Source: JAMHWF01 sp035911095 (GTDB lineage Bacteria > Pseudomonadota > Gammaproteobacteria > Burkholderiales > Burkholderiaceae_C). From it: a stretch of 64,000 nucleotides of DNA. Below, in pieces: positions 38,163 to 48,605 of this stretch; within the stretch, counting starts at the first letter, position 1, and the number at the start of each line of letters is the position of its first letter. The translations under genes were made by a program, and so were the position numbers. Below the pieces are notes generated by a model. That model saw only the letters and a program-made list of their open reading frames with translations, did not search any database and was not told the origin of the DNA. The stretch spans positions 14,900 through 78,899 of the forward strand of contig JAMHWF010000033.1 in the NCBI GenBank assembly GCA_035911095.1, written 5' to 3'.

Positions 38163-40416
38163 ATGCGACGCCTTGCGACCCTGCTCTCGATGCTGGTGCT
38201 GTATTGCACGGACACGCAGGCGCTCGCCGATGAGCCGACAGCGGCCGGCCCCGAGGCGGCCCCCGTCGCGGCATCGGCATCGGCATCGGCGCCCGCGCCC
38301 TCCGCGCGCCCGCGCATCGGCCTCGTGCTCTCGGGTGGCGGGGCCCGCGGCGGCGCGCACCTCGGCGTGCTGCGCGTGCTCGAGCAGCTGAAGCTGCCGG
38401 TCGACTTCGTCGTCGGGACCAGCGCGGGCTCGATCGTCGGCGCCGCCTACGCCACCGGGATGCCGGTGGCCGACATCGAGCGCGAGATGGGCACGCTCAG
38501 CACCGCGACGCTGTTCCGCGACGCGGTCCGCACCGAGATGCCGGTCGCGCGCAAGGCCGACGATGTCTACAACTACATCGGCCCCGAGGTCGGGGTCGGG
38601 CCGGACGGCCTCGCGCTGCCGGGTGCCGCCGTCTCCGGCATCGCGCTCGAATCCGTGCTGCACGGTGCGCCAGTCGAGCGACGACTTCGACCGCCTGCCG
38701 ATCCCGTTCCGCGCGATCGCGACCGACCTCGCGAACGCCGACATGGTCGAGCTGCGCCGCGGCAGCCTCTCGGCGGCGATCCGCGCCAGCATGTCGATCC
38801 CGGCGGCCGTGAGCCCGGTGGAGATCGACGGGCGCCTGCTCGTCGACGGCGGCATGGCGCGCAACCTGCCGGTCGACGTCGCGCGCGCGATGGGGGCCGA
38901 GCGGATCATCGCCGTCAACATCGGCACGCCGCCGCTGCGGCGTGACCAGATCGGCTCGCTGCTTTCCGTGTCCGACCAGATCACGCGCTTCCTCACCGCG
39001 AAGAACGTGGCGCAGTCGCTCTCCGAACTGGGCCCGGACGACGTGCTGATCACGCCCGAGCTGGGCACGATCACGGCCGGCGACTTCGACCGCCTGGCCG
39101 AGGCGGCCGCCGCGGGCGAGAAGGCCACGCTGGCGCAGGCCGCCGCCCTCGCGCCGATGGCGATCGACGCGCAGGCCTACGCCGCCTTCGAGGCGGTGCG
39201 CACGCAGGACGCGCGCCCGCGCGAGGTGGTGATCAGCGAACTCCAGATCGAGGGCACGCGGCGCACGCGCGAAGAGGTGGTGCGTGCCGCGATGGTCAGC
39301 CAGCCGGGCAGCGTCTTCGATGCCGACACCGCCGAGGCCGACATGCGCCGGCTCTACGGGCTGGGCGACTTCGAACACGTGAGCTATGCGCTGGTCGGCG
39401 AGCCGTCGGAGCGGCAGGTGCTGACGACCACGGTGAGCGAGAAGCGCTGGGGCCCGCACTACCTGCGCTTCGGCCTCGGCCTGCAGACCAGCTTCGACGG
39501 CAACGCCTACTTCACGCTGCGCGCGACCCATCGCGCGACCTGGCTCAACGCGCTCGGCGGCGAGTGGCGCAACGACCTGCAGATCGGGCACACCGAGCTG
39601 TTGCGCACCGAGTGGCATCAACCGCTCACCGTGCGCCAGCGGGTGTTCGCCACCGCCCATCTGCAGGCGCTGCGCTCGCCCTTCGACGTCTACGACGAAG
39701 GCTTGCGCGTGGCCCGCTTTCGCTGGGACCGGCGCGAGCTGGCGATGGCACTGGGCGCGCCCCTCGGCTCGTCGGCCGAGGTGCGCCTCGGGCTGGTGCG
39801 CGGGCGGGCGAAGTTGCTGACCGACACCAGCGTCATCCCCGGCGCGCTGCTGTCGCCCGACCGCGACACCGGCGGCGTCCAGTTCCAGCTGCGCTACGAC
39901 AGTCTCGACAACCTGCGCTTCCCGCGCAGCGGCTGGCTGGCCGATGCCAACGTCTACGCCTCGCGCTCGGCGTTCGGCGCCGAGGACACGTACACGCGGC
40001 TGTCGCTCGACCTGCGCGGCGCGGTGGCCGTCGGCAACCACGTCCTGCGCCTGGCCGGCGCGATGCAGAAGCGGATCGGCGGCACCATCGAGCTGCCTGG
40101 CTACGAGCTGACCTCGCTCGGTGGCTTCCTGCGCCTGTCGGGCTACCACATCGGCGAGTTCATCGGCCAGGAGATGCGCTTCGCGCGCGCGGTCTATGCG
40201 CTGCGCATCGCCGGGCCCGGCTTCCTCGACGGCGCCTACGTCGGCGTCTCGGCCGAGGCGGGCCGGATCGGCGACACGGCCGGCCGCGGCGTGGTCACGC
40301 GGCACGGCAACGCGATCTACCTCAACGTCGACACTCTGCTCGGGCCGGTCTACCTGGCCTACGGCCGCGCCTCGTCGCAGCGCGACGCGTTCTACTTCTT
40401 CCTCGGCCGGCCCTGA
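38163..40416 (+). pseudogene. Patatin-like phospholipase / Omp85-barrel protein (type Vd autotransporter, PlpD-like), frameshifted
   Basis: Two overlapping frames together encode one protein of about 750 residues. Frame 1 (from ATG 38163): signal peptide (1-22), Ala/Ser linker, patatin oxyanion loop 'GLVLSGGGARGGAHLGVLR', nucleophile S87 in GTSAGS. Frame 2 continues from about 38665 with 'DDFDRLPIPFRAIATDL', the catalytic Asp in 'LVDGGMARNLPVDVA', a POTRA-like domain ('EVVISELQIEGTRRTREEVV') and a 16-strand Omp85-type barrel ending '...FYFFLGRP'. The natural join is restored by dropping one G of the GG at 38664-38665, after codon 167. So the gene carries a +1 frameshift and as read would lose Asp, POTRA and barrel. 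PlpD of Pseudomonas is the model: a secreted lipase tethered to the outer membrane. It may be a real pseudogene or a sequencing error. Confidence 0.88.
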
Positions 40417-40440
40417 GGCGAACGCCCTGGCCGGGGGCGC

Positions 40441-41004
40441 TCAGATCGACATGTTCTCGAAGGTCAGCCGCGTCTTCTTGACGTGCACCGAGATCACCGC
40501 GAGCACCACGTCGGGTTCGGCCGGGCGCAGCAGCTGCTCGGACTCGACCGTCACCTTGGTCACCAGCGAGTCGTCCTCGAGCAGGCAGAAGAAGGGGTTC
40601 GGCTCCGGCTCCTGGGGCAGGGCCTGGCGCCCTTCGTTGGCACCGCGCGGGATGCGCAGGCCGTCGAGCAGGGTCTTCAGCCGGTTGTCGAGGTCGCCGC
40701 CGTCGGTGATCAGCGTGCCGCGCGGCTGCTGGCGAAACAGCAGCACGCCGATCTCGGCGTAGAGGTTGAGCTTGCGCGTCACCAGCGGCGCGAAGCGCAG
40801 GCCGTCCTTCTCGAGGATGATCGAGCCGGGCGTGCCACGCGGCCCGGGATGGCCGGAAAGCAGCGTGCCCGCCACGTCGCGCAGCGGCTGCTCGGCCCAC
40901 AGCCGCTGCAGCTGCGGATGCAGCGCGCGGCGGATCTCCCACTTGTGCGGCGAGCGCGCGCCCTGGCCGTGCAGCGGCCCCTCGTAGACCAGTCGGAACT
41001 CCAT
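40441..41004 (-). CDS. RusA-like endonuclease-fold protein, unknown
   Basis: A 187-residue soluble protein. Its centre reads 'LITDGGDLDNRLKTLLDGLRIP', matching the DxDNxxKxxlDaL active-site pattern of RusA Holliday-junction resolvases (two Asp and a Lys in the right spacing). The rest is longer than RusA (about 120 residues), with an N-terminal 'MEFRLVYEGPLHGQGARSPHKWEIRRALHPQLQRLW' and a C-terminal acidic 'VLAVISVHVKKTRLTFENMSI'. A RusA-superfamily fold is therefore likely, but the substrate is not known. RusA itself is normally phage-borne; no phage genes are nearby. The ATG at 41004 fits; the frame is open to 41061. Confidence 0.65.
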   Translation of the reverse strand: MEFRLVYEGPLHGQGARSPHKWEIRRALHPQLQRLWAEQPLRDVAGTLLSGHPGPRGTPGSIILEKDGLRFAPLVTRKLNLYAEIGVLLFRQQPRGTLITDGGDLDNRLKTLLDGLRIPRGANEGRQALPQEPEPNPFFCLLEDDSLVTKVTVESEQLLRPAEPDVVLAVISVHVKKTRLTFENMSI

Positions 41005-41140
41005 GCGACCTCCGGTGCCCGGCGCGCGGTGCTCCGCGCCGCCGACGGCGCCACCATACAAGGCCTCGGTTTACACCCTGCGGCCCGCGCGCCACCATGC
41101 CGGCCTTTCGCACAACAGACAGTCCCGCGGAGACGACACG

Positions 41141-42364
41141 ATGACCGCCACGACCACCCCCGCGACCCCTCTCGGCCCCGGCGCCCTCGCCGGCGTACGC
41201 GTGATCGAGATGGGCCAGCTGATCGCCGGCCCCTTCGCCGCCAAGACGCTCGGCGATTTCGGTGCCGACGTGGTGAAGATCGAGGCACCCGGCAGCGGCG
41301 ACCCGCTGCGCAACTGGCGCCTGCTCAAGGAGGGCACCTCGGTGTGGTGGCAGGTGCAGTCGCGCAACAAGCGCTCGATCGCGCTCGACCTGCGCGCGGC
41401 CGAGGGGCAGGCGATCGCCCGCCGGCTGATCGCCGAGGCGGACGTGCTGGTCGAGAACTTCCGCCCCGGCACGCTCGAAGGCTGGGGCCTGGGCTGGGAG
41501 GCGCTGCACGCGCTGAACCCCGGCCTCGTGATGCTGCGCATCTCCGGCTACGGGCAGACCGGCCCCTACCGCGACCTGCCGGGCTTCGGCGCGATCGGCG
41601 AGGCGATGGGCGGGCTGCGCCACCTGACCGGCGAGCCCGGCCGCGTGCCGGTGCGCTGCGGCGTCTCGATCGGCGACACGCTGGCCGCGCTGCACGGCAC
41701 GATCGGCGTGCTGACCGCGCTGTACCACCGCAAGGTCAACGGCGGGCAGGGGCAGGTGATCGACGTCGCGCTGCACGAGGCGGTCTTCAACGTGATGGAG
41801 AGCCTGCTGCCCGAGTACAGCGCCTTCGGCGCGGTGCGCGAGGCGGCGGGCAGCGCCTTGCCGGGCATCGCGCCGTCCAACGCCTACCCCTGCGCCGACG
41901 GCTACGTGCTGGTGGCGGGCAATGGCGACAGCATCTTCCGCCGCCTGATGGAGGCGATCGGCCGGCCCGACCTGGGCCGGGCGCCCGACCTGGCCGACAA
42001 CGCGGGGCGCGTGAAGCGGGTCGACGAGATCGACGCGGCGATCGGCGCCTGGACCCAAGGCCGCAACGTCGCCGCGGTGCTCGACGTCCTCGTCGCCGCG
42101 CGGGTGCCGGCCGGGCGCGTCTACACCGCGAAGGACATCGCCGAAGACCCGCACTACCGCGCCCGCGACATGATCCTGAGCCAGCCGACGCGCGACGGCT
42201 ACGAGGTCGAGGTGCCGGGCTTCGTGCCCAAGCTCTCGGCCACGCCGGGCAGCCTGCGCCGCTCGGCGCCGCGCCTGGGCGACGACACCGACGAGGTGCT
42301 GAAGGCCCTCGGTGCGGGCGACGACGAGATCCGGGCCTGGCGCGACAAGGGCGTGGTGGCCTGA
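41141..42364 (+). CDS. CaiB/BaiF family III CoA-transferase
   Basis: A 407-residue family III CoA-transferase or racemase-like protein, predicted to move CoA between carboxylic acids. Motifs: 'GALAGVRVIEMGQLIAGPFAAKTLGDFGADVVKIEAPGSGDPLRNWR', 'NKRSIALDLRAAEGQ', 'ADVLVENFRPGTLEGWGLG', 'ISGYGQTGPYRDLPGFGAIGEAMGGLRHLTG'. At the position of the usual catalytic Asp (YDxxxQA in formyl-CoA transferase) this protein has Gly 150 (GFGAIGEAMGG), as in a common CaiB subfamily of unclear mechanism. 'MTATTTPATPLGPG' is a short unstructured start. It stands alone, diverging from the RusA-like gene. Confidence 0.9.
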   Translation: MTATTTPATPLGPGALAGVRVIEMGQLIAGPFAAKTLGDFGADVVKIEAPGSGDPLRNWRLLKEGTSVWWQVQSRNKRSIALDLRAAEGQAIARRLIAEADVLVENFRPGTLEGWGLGWEALHALNPGLVMLRISGYGQTGPYRDLPGFGAIGEAMGGLRHLTGEPGRVPVRCGVSIGDTLAALHGTIGVLTALYHRKVNGGQGQVIDVALHEAVFNVMESLLPEYSAFGAVREAAGSALPGIAPSNAYPCADGYVLVAGNGDSIFRRLMEAIGRPDLGRAPDLADNAGRVKRVDEIDAAIGAWTQGRNVAAVLDVLVAARVPAGRVYTAKDIAEDPHYRARDMILSQPTRDGYEVEVPGFVPKLSATPGSLRRSAPRLGDDTDEVLKALGAGDDEIRAWRDKGVVA

Positions 42365-42419
42365 GGCACCGCACGCCCGGCGGCGGCGACCGCGACGTTC
42401 GCCCGCCGACCCACGCCGC

Positions 42420-43826
42420 TCAGCGCAGCAGCTTCATGTAGGCCACCATGTCGCGCTGTTCCTCCTCGGTCAGCACGATCGGCGAGACGGCGGCGAAGAA
42501 GCGCGCGTAGTGCGCCGCGACGTCCTCCAGGGTGCGCGCGGAGTTGTCGTGGAAGTAGGGCGCGGTGCGCTGCAGGCCCCACAGCGACGGGGTCTTGAAA
42601 GCGTTCAGGTGCTCCGGGTCGTCGACCTTGCCGCTGACCAGCGCACGGCCCGGGTCGGGGCTCGAGACGATGCGCTCGCTGCCGTCGGGCCGGCGGAAGA
42701 CGAAGTCGAGCACCGGGTTGCCGGCGGCGTTGAACTCCGAGACGCCCACCGACTGGAAGCGCCCGCCGCGCGCGTTGGGCGGCACCGGCAGGAACTCGTT
42801 CGTCTCGTTGAGCATCGCGCCGCTGTGGCAGCCGGCGCAGAGGCCGGTCTTGAAGTCGGGGCCGGGCGGCGCGTCGATGAAGAAGCGCCGGCCGCGCACC
42901 TCGGCCTCGCTGCGCCCTTCGGGCAGCGTCGGCGCCTGGCCGGTGTAGGCGAAGCGCAGCAGCGCCGGCGAGCTGAAGAAGCGCGGCGTCTTCTGGAACT
43001 CGGCGATGCGGCGCAGCTCGCGTGCCGAGGGCGTGCGCCGCGCCTGTGCATGGCCGGCGATCGCGTCGCGCGCCTGCTCGACGAGGTTGGGCGCGCGGCC
43101 GTCCTGCATCAGCACCGGGTCCAGCGCCGGCGTGTTCAGCGTGCTCGCGATGCCGCGGCGCAGGACGACGCTGCGCGCCGCGGGGTCGTGCAGCAGCCGT
43201 ACGTTGTCGGCCAGCGGCACCCGCACCAGCACGGTCGCGTCGCGCCGCATGCGGCTGCTGCCGTGGCCCTGGCCGTCGTCGCTGCCGTCGGCGAGGAACA
43301 GCGGGTCGCGCGGGTTGCGCTTGAAGCGGGCCCGCGCCGAGGCCGGTGAGACGCTGCCGCTGGCGCGCTCGTGGCAGGTGGCGCAGGTGCGGCCGTTGCC
43401 GGCGAAGCGTTCCTGCTCGAAGAGGCGGCGGCCGAGCAGCGCGTCGAGCCAGTCGAACGGTGCCCGGTGGTGGCCGCTGCGGGTGGACTGCGCGAGCAGC
43501 TCGCTGCGGGCCTGCGCGTCGGCCGCGTCCTCGCGGCCGGCGGGGTCGGGGCCGTGCAGCAGTTCGATCGCCTCGTCGGGATCGCTGGCCTCGGCCTCCG
43601 CCGCATCCAGGCCTGGCGCTGACGGCCCCTCGCCCGATGGCGCCGCGGCGGAGGGCGCTGTTGCCGCGCCGCTCGCGGTCGAAGAGGGTGGGGGCGCAAT
43701 GGCCCGCGCCTGCGCCGAAGGGGTCTCGCTTGCCGTCGTCGGCTCGTCGCCACCGCCGCCGCAGGCGGCCAGGCCGAACAGGATCAGGCAGGCGCTCGCC
43801 GCGCCGGCCCAGGTGCATGTGTTCAT
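42420..43826 (-). CDS. Dihaem cytochrome c peroxidase-like lipoprotein
   Basis: A 468-residue exported protein with lipobox LAAC (lipidated Cys 22), a Ser/Ala/Pro/Glu-rich linker (23-110) and two c-type haem sites, CATCH at 148-152 and CAGCH at 330-334. The spacing of the two CxxCH motifs and the segments 'FNTPALDPVLMQDGRAPNLVEQARDAI'-like and 'FKTPSLWGLQRTAPYFHDNSARTLEDVAAHYARFF' match the MauG/CCP (dihaem peroxidase) family. It is predicted to reduce peroxides or oxidise a substrate at the periplasmic face. The Met at 43826 is chosen because it starts the lipoprotein signal; an upstream Met adds a non-signal region. Confidence 0.88.
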   Translation of the reverse strand: MNTCTWAGAASACLILFGLAACGGGGDEPTTASETPSAQARAIAPPPSSTASGAATAPSAAAPSGEGPSAPGLDAAEAEASDPDEAIELLHGPDPAGREDAADAQARSELLAQSTRSGHHRAPFDWLDALLGRRLFEQERFAGNGRTCATCHERASGSVSPASARARFKRNPRDPLFLADGSDDGQGHGSSRMRRDATVLVRVPLADNVRLLHDPAARSVVLRRGIASTLNTPALDPVLMQDGRAPNLVEQARDAIAGHAQARRTPSARELRRIAEFQKTPRFFSSPALLRFAYTGQAPTLPEGRSEAEVRGRRFFIDAPPGPDFKTGLCAGCHSGAMLNETNEFLPVPPNARGGRFQSVGVSEFNAAGNPVLDFVFRRPDGSERIVSSPDPGRALVSGKVDDPEHLNAFKTPSLWGLQRTAPYFHDNSARTLEDVAAHYARFFAAVSPIVLTEEEQRDMVAYMKLLR

Positions 43827-43949
43827 CAGTCGCTCTCTCCGCAATCTCGGAGGAGGACTGTCGAGTTCGAGGGCCCGTGCGGTCTTGGACGATTGCGACA
43901 ACCCGGCCGGTGCCGGATGGCCCGGTCACCGGCAGTGGGAGGTCGCGCG

Positions 43950-43970
43950 GGGCGGCCGCCGAGGCCGCCC
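43950..43970 (-). terminator. Strong GC hairpin downstream of VOC gene
   Basis: An 8-bp perfect stem (GGGCGGCC / GGCCGCCC) with a 5-nt loop begins 5 bp past the VOC gene stop (leftward transcription), in the gap before the peroxidase gene. There is no T-tract. It is probably a terminator or mRNA-end stabiliser for the VOC/DUF1428 pair. Confidence 0.45.
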
Positions 43971-43975
43971 GGGGG

Positions 43976-44455
43976 TCAGCCGCGGCGGGCGGCTTCGATG
44001 GTCGCGATGTCGATCTTCTGCATCGTCATCATCGCGTCGAAAGCGCGCTTGGCGGCGGCGCGGTCGGGGTCGGTGACCGCGGCGAGGAGGGCGCGCGGCG
44101 TGATCTGCCACGACAGGCCCCACCGGTCCTTGCACCAGCCGCAGTCGCTCGCCTGGCCGCCGTTGTCGACCACCGCATTCCACAGGCGGTCGGTCTCGGC
44201 CTGGTCGTCGGTGGCCACCTGGAACGAGAAGGCCTCGCTGTGCTTGAACGCGGGGCCGCCGTTGAGGCCGACGCACGGGATGCCGATGACGGTGAAGTCC
44301 ACGATCAGGACGTTGCCCTCCTGGCCGTCGGGGTAGTCACCAGGCGCGCGGTGCACGGCGCCCACGCGGCTGTCGGGGAAGGTCTCGGCGTAGAACTGCG
44401 CGGCTTCGAGGGCGGTGCCGTCGTACCAGAGGCAGATCGTGTTCTTCGGGGTCAT
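43976..44455 (-). CDS. VOC family protein (PhnB/3-demethylubiquinone methyltransferase-like)
   Basis: A 159-residue vicinal-oxygen-chelate protein of the PhnB_MTF type: 'NTICLWYDGTALEAAQFYAETFPDSRVGAVHRAP', 'GNVLIVDFTVIGIPCVGLNGGPAFKHSEAFSFQVATDDQAETDRLWNAVVDNGGQASDCGWCKDRWGLSWQITPRAL'. The fold has paired betaalpha-beta-beta-beta units; the name '3-demethylubiquinone-9 3-methyltransferase' given to this family is misleading. The enzymatic function is unknown. It is co-directional with the DUF1428 gene 42 bp upstream, a frequent pairing in proteobacteria. Confidence 0.9.
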   Translation of the reverse strand: MTPKNTICLWYDGTALEAAQFYAETFPDSRVGAVHRAPGDYPDGQEGNVLIVDFTVIGIPCVGLNGGPAFKHSEAFSFQVATDDQAETDRLWNAVVDNGGQASDCGWCKDRWGLSWQITPRALLAAVTDPDRAAAKRAFDAMMTMQKIDIATIEAARRG

Positions 44456-44497
44456 GGGGTGCTCCTGTCGAAGTGAGGTGGCGCGCGGGCGGCGGGG

Positions 44498-44860
44498 TCA
44501 GGCATCGACCAGCACTTCGAAGCCACCGTAGATCATGCGCTTGCCGTCGAAGATGTCCTGCATGCCCTCGAACATCTGGTGCAACTCGTCCATCGCCTTC
44601 TTCGTGGCGTCGTCGCGCACGGCCTTCGAGGGCCAGGTGATCCACGAGAACACCACCGTCTCGTTGGGCTCGCGCTTCACCGCCATCGGGAACGAGGTGA
44701 GCTTGCCTTCGGGCACGTCGTCGCCCCAGGTCTCGACGACGCTCAGCGCGCCGTGGGCCTTGAACACGACGGCGGCCTTGGTGGCCATGTCGCGGTAGGC
44801 GTCCTTGCGGTCGGTGGGCACGGCGAGCAGATAGCCGTCGACGTAGGTCATGGAGCTCAT
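44498..44860 (-). CDS. DUF1428 protein
   Basis: A 120-residue DUF1428 (YbaA-like) protein with an alpha/beta ferredoxin-like (dimeric alpha-beta barrel) pattern: 'MTYVDGYLLAVPTDRKDAYRDMATKAAVVFKAHGALSVVETWGDDVPEGKLTSFPMAVK', 'ETVVFSWITWPSKAVRD', 'MFEGMQDIFDGKRMIYGGFEVLVDA'. The function is unknown. The ATG at 44860 opens the canonical N-terminus; an earlier in-frame ATG (44914) adds unconserved residues. It is likely co-transcribed with the VOC gene. Confidence 0.92.
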   Translation of the reverse strand: MSSMTYVDGYLLAVPTDRKDAYRDMATKAAVVFKAHGALSVVETWGDDVPEGKLTSFPMAVKREPNETVVFSWITWPSKAVRDDATKKAMDELHQMFEGMQDIFDGKRMIYGGFEVLVDA

Positions 44861-45078
44861 GGCAGGGTCCTTTGCTGAAGGGTTTGAGCGGCAACACGTG
44901 CCCAGCACATGCACTGGGTCCCGCTTCTGACGACGAACGGGGCGGGGAAGAATCGACAGGCTGTCACCTTGTCAGCCGGGGACGACGGCACGATGACCGG
45001 CTCAGGCAGCCGGCTGGGCATCGTGGGGCGCCCTCTGCGGGCGCGGTCGGCCTGCCGCGCGGCGTGCCGGGCGGGCCC

Positions 45079-47160
<2,082 letters not shown>

Positions 47161-47290
47161 GGCGTGTCCTCCGGGGCGGGGGCTTATTGTCGTGTCGGCG
47201 CGCATCTCACGCGGAGAGGGCGGTTTGGCCTTGCCAGCTGTCGCTTCGACCCGCGAGCCGGCTCGCTGGCGCGCCATGCCCATTCGCTTG

Positions 47291-47608
47291 TCACCCATCC
47301 CCGCCCAGGATGGCGACGATGTCCTGCCGATCTCCGAGCAGGCGTACGACATCGAGGTGGTGTTCGCTTTCGAAGTAAAGCCACTGCATCGGGAAGTCGG
47401 TGACGCGCCACGAACGCAGGCCCGGGATCTCGCACAGCTGCCCGAGCCTGGGCGAGCCCATGCCCGGCATGCGCTCGATCGGCCCGAGCGCTGCGATGGC
47501 CGCATCGAACATGCGCTCGGCGAGTTCGACGCTGCCTTGCTCGGCATAGTGCCGTGCGGCTTCCAGCAGGTCGGCCTCGGCCTGCGGGCGCAGGCGGGCG
47601 GGCTTCAA
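47291..47608 (-). CDS. parE: ParE/RelE-superfamily toxin
   Basis: A 105-residue toxin of the ParE type: 'RLRPQAEADLLEAARHYAEQGSVELAERMFDAAIAALGPIERMPGMGSPRLGQLCEIPGLRSWRVTDFPMQWLYFESEHHLDVVRLLGDRQDIVAIL'. The C-terminal strand 'YFE...DVVRLLGDRQDI' is the usual ParE end. Known members poison DNA gyrase; the target here is inferred. The TTG start at 47608 overlaps the parD stop (TTGA), so toxin translation is coupled to the antitoxin. Confidence 0.88.
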   Translation of the reverse strand: MKPARLRPQAEADLLEAARHYAEQGSVELAERMFDAAIAALGPIERMPGMGSPRLGQLCEIPGLRSWRVTDFPMQWLYFESEHHLDVVRLLGDRQDIVAILGGDG

Positions 47609-47856
47609 CGCAGCTTGCCCAGGGCCAGCTTCTTCAAGTGGGCGGCGCGCTGAGGCGTGAGCACCTGGCCGGGGCCGGAGTTGAGGCCCTCTTCGATCAG
47701 CTCGCGCAGGCGCTTCTTGGCCTGTTCCTCCTGGTCGCGCCGGATCAGCTCACGCAGGTACTCGCTGGTGTTGCCGTACTGGCCGGAGCGCACGCGCTGG
47801 TCGACGTAGCTGCGCATGGCTTCGGGCAACGCAAAGCTCATGGTGTTGGTGCTCAT
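47605..47856 (-). CDS. parD: ParD-type antitoxin
   Basis: An 83-residue antitoxin: ribbon-helix-helix N-terminus 'MSTNTMSFALPEAMRSYVDQRVRSGQYGNTSEYLRELIRRDQEE', then a C-terminal toxin-binding helix ('RLRELIEEGLNSGPGQVLTPQRAAHLKKLALGKLR'). The RHH part matches ParD/CopG antitoxins that bind an operator upstream of their own operon. A 16-bp palindrome sits 18 bp upstream of the ATG (see regulatory entry). The ATG at 47856 is chosen over an earlier in-frame Met at 47883, because the palindrome would otherwise be coding. Confidence 0.9.
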   Translation of the reverse strand: MSTNTMSFALPEAMRSYVDQRVRSGQYGNTSEYLRELIRRDQEEQAKKRLRELIEEGLNSGPGQVLTPQRAAHLKKLALGKLR

Positions 47857-47873
47857 GGGTGGGATGATCCCGC

Positions 47874-47894
47874 CAACTATCAATAGTTGTCAAT
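47874..47894 (-). promoter_or_regulatory. parDE operator palindrome with promoter element
   Basis: CAACTATCAATAGTTG (47874-47889) is a perfect 7+2+7 inverted repeat. On the gene strand it is preceded directly by TTGACA (47889-47894, sharing one base), a consensus -35 box. ParD RHH dimers typically bind such palindromes to repress their own operon; the position over the promoter fits this. Confidence 0.65.
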
Positions 47895-47968
47895 GCGCCC
47901 GGCATTGGACCCGGCACCCGCGCCGCCTTCGCCTTGCCTCGCCCGCCTCACGGCCCAACAATGCCCGC

Positions 47969-48598
47969 ATGCAGGCGACCCACCCCGAACCGGCCGTCTC
48001 GCCCGCGCCGGCCCCCGCCCCCGCCCCGACGCGCGACGAGATCCTCGACGCCGCCCTGGCCCTCGGCGAGCAGCGCGGCTGGGATGCCGTGCACCTGCAC
48101 GAGATCGCCCAGGCGCTGGGCCTCTCCCTCGCGACCCTGCGGCAATCTTTCGACGACAAGGACGCCCTTGCCGAGGCCTGGTTCGACCGCGCCGACGCGG
48201 CCCTGCTCGCCGCGGCCGAGGCGCCCGGCTGGCACCGGCTGAGCCCGCGCCAGCGCCTGCACCGCGCGATCCGGGCCTGGCTCGAGGCCCTGGCGCCCCA
48301 CCGCCGGCTGACGGCGGCGATGCTGCGCTACAAGCTGCAGCCCGAGCATCTGCACCTGCAGGCGCTGGGCGCCGTCCGCGTCAGCCGCACCGTGCAGTGG
48401 ATCCGCGAGGTGGCCGGCCTGCCCTCGGTCGGCTGGCGGCGCGAGGTCGAGGAGGCCGCGCTCACCGCGATCTACCTCGCGACGCTGGCGCGCTGGCTCA
48501 CCGACGACACGTCCGCGAGCCTGCGCAGCGAGCGCCTGCTCGACGGCCTGCTCGGCCGGGCCGAGTGGGCCGCACGGGCGATCGCGCCGCGCGGCTGA
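47969..48598 (+). CDS. TetR-family transcriptional regulator
   Basis: A 209-residue regulator with a Pro/Ala-rich start and a TetR-type HTH at about 23-75: 'TRDEILDAALALGEQRGWDAVHLHEIAQALGLSLATLRQSFDDKDALAEAWFDRAD'. The ligand domain is helical but not clearly similar to a known subfamily; 'LRQSFDDKDALAEAW' is a TetR wing-like end, while the Leu replacing the usual Tyr in 'YYHF/xFxxKxxL' is atypical. It ends 7 bp before the membrane hydrolase gene on the same strand, so it may control it or be co-transcribed with it. It diverges from the ParDE locus. Confidence 0.8.
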   Translation: MQATHPEPAVSPAPAPAPAPTRDEILDAALALGEQRGWDAVHLHEIAQALGLSLATLRQSFDDKDALAEAWFDRADAALLAAAEAPGWHRLSPRQRLHRAIRAWLEALAPHRRLTAAMLRYKLQPEHLHLQALGAVRVSRTVQWIREVAGLPSVGWRREVEEAALTAIYLATLARWLTDDTSASLRSERLLDGLLGRAEWAARAIAPRG

Positions 48599-48605
48599 GC
48601 GGCCG

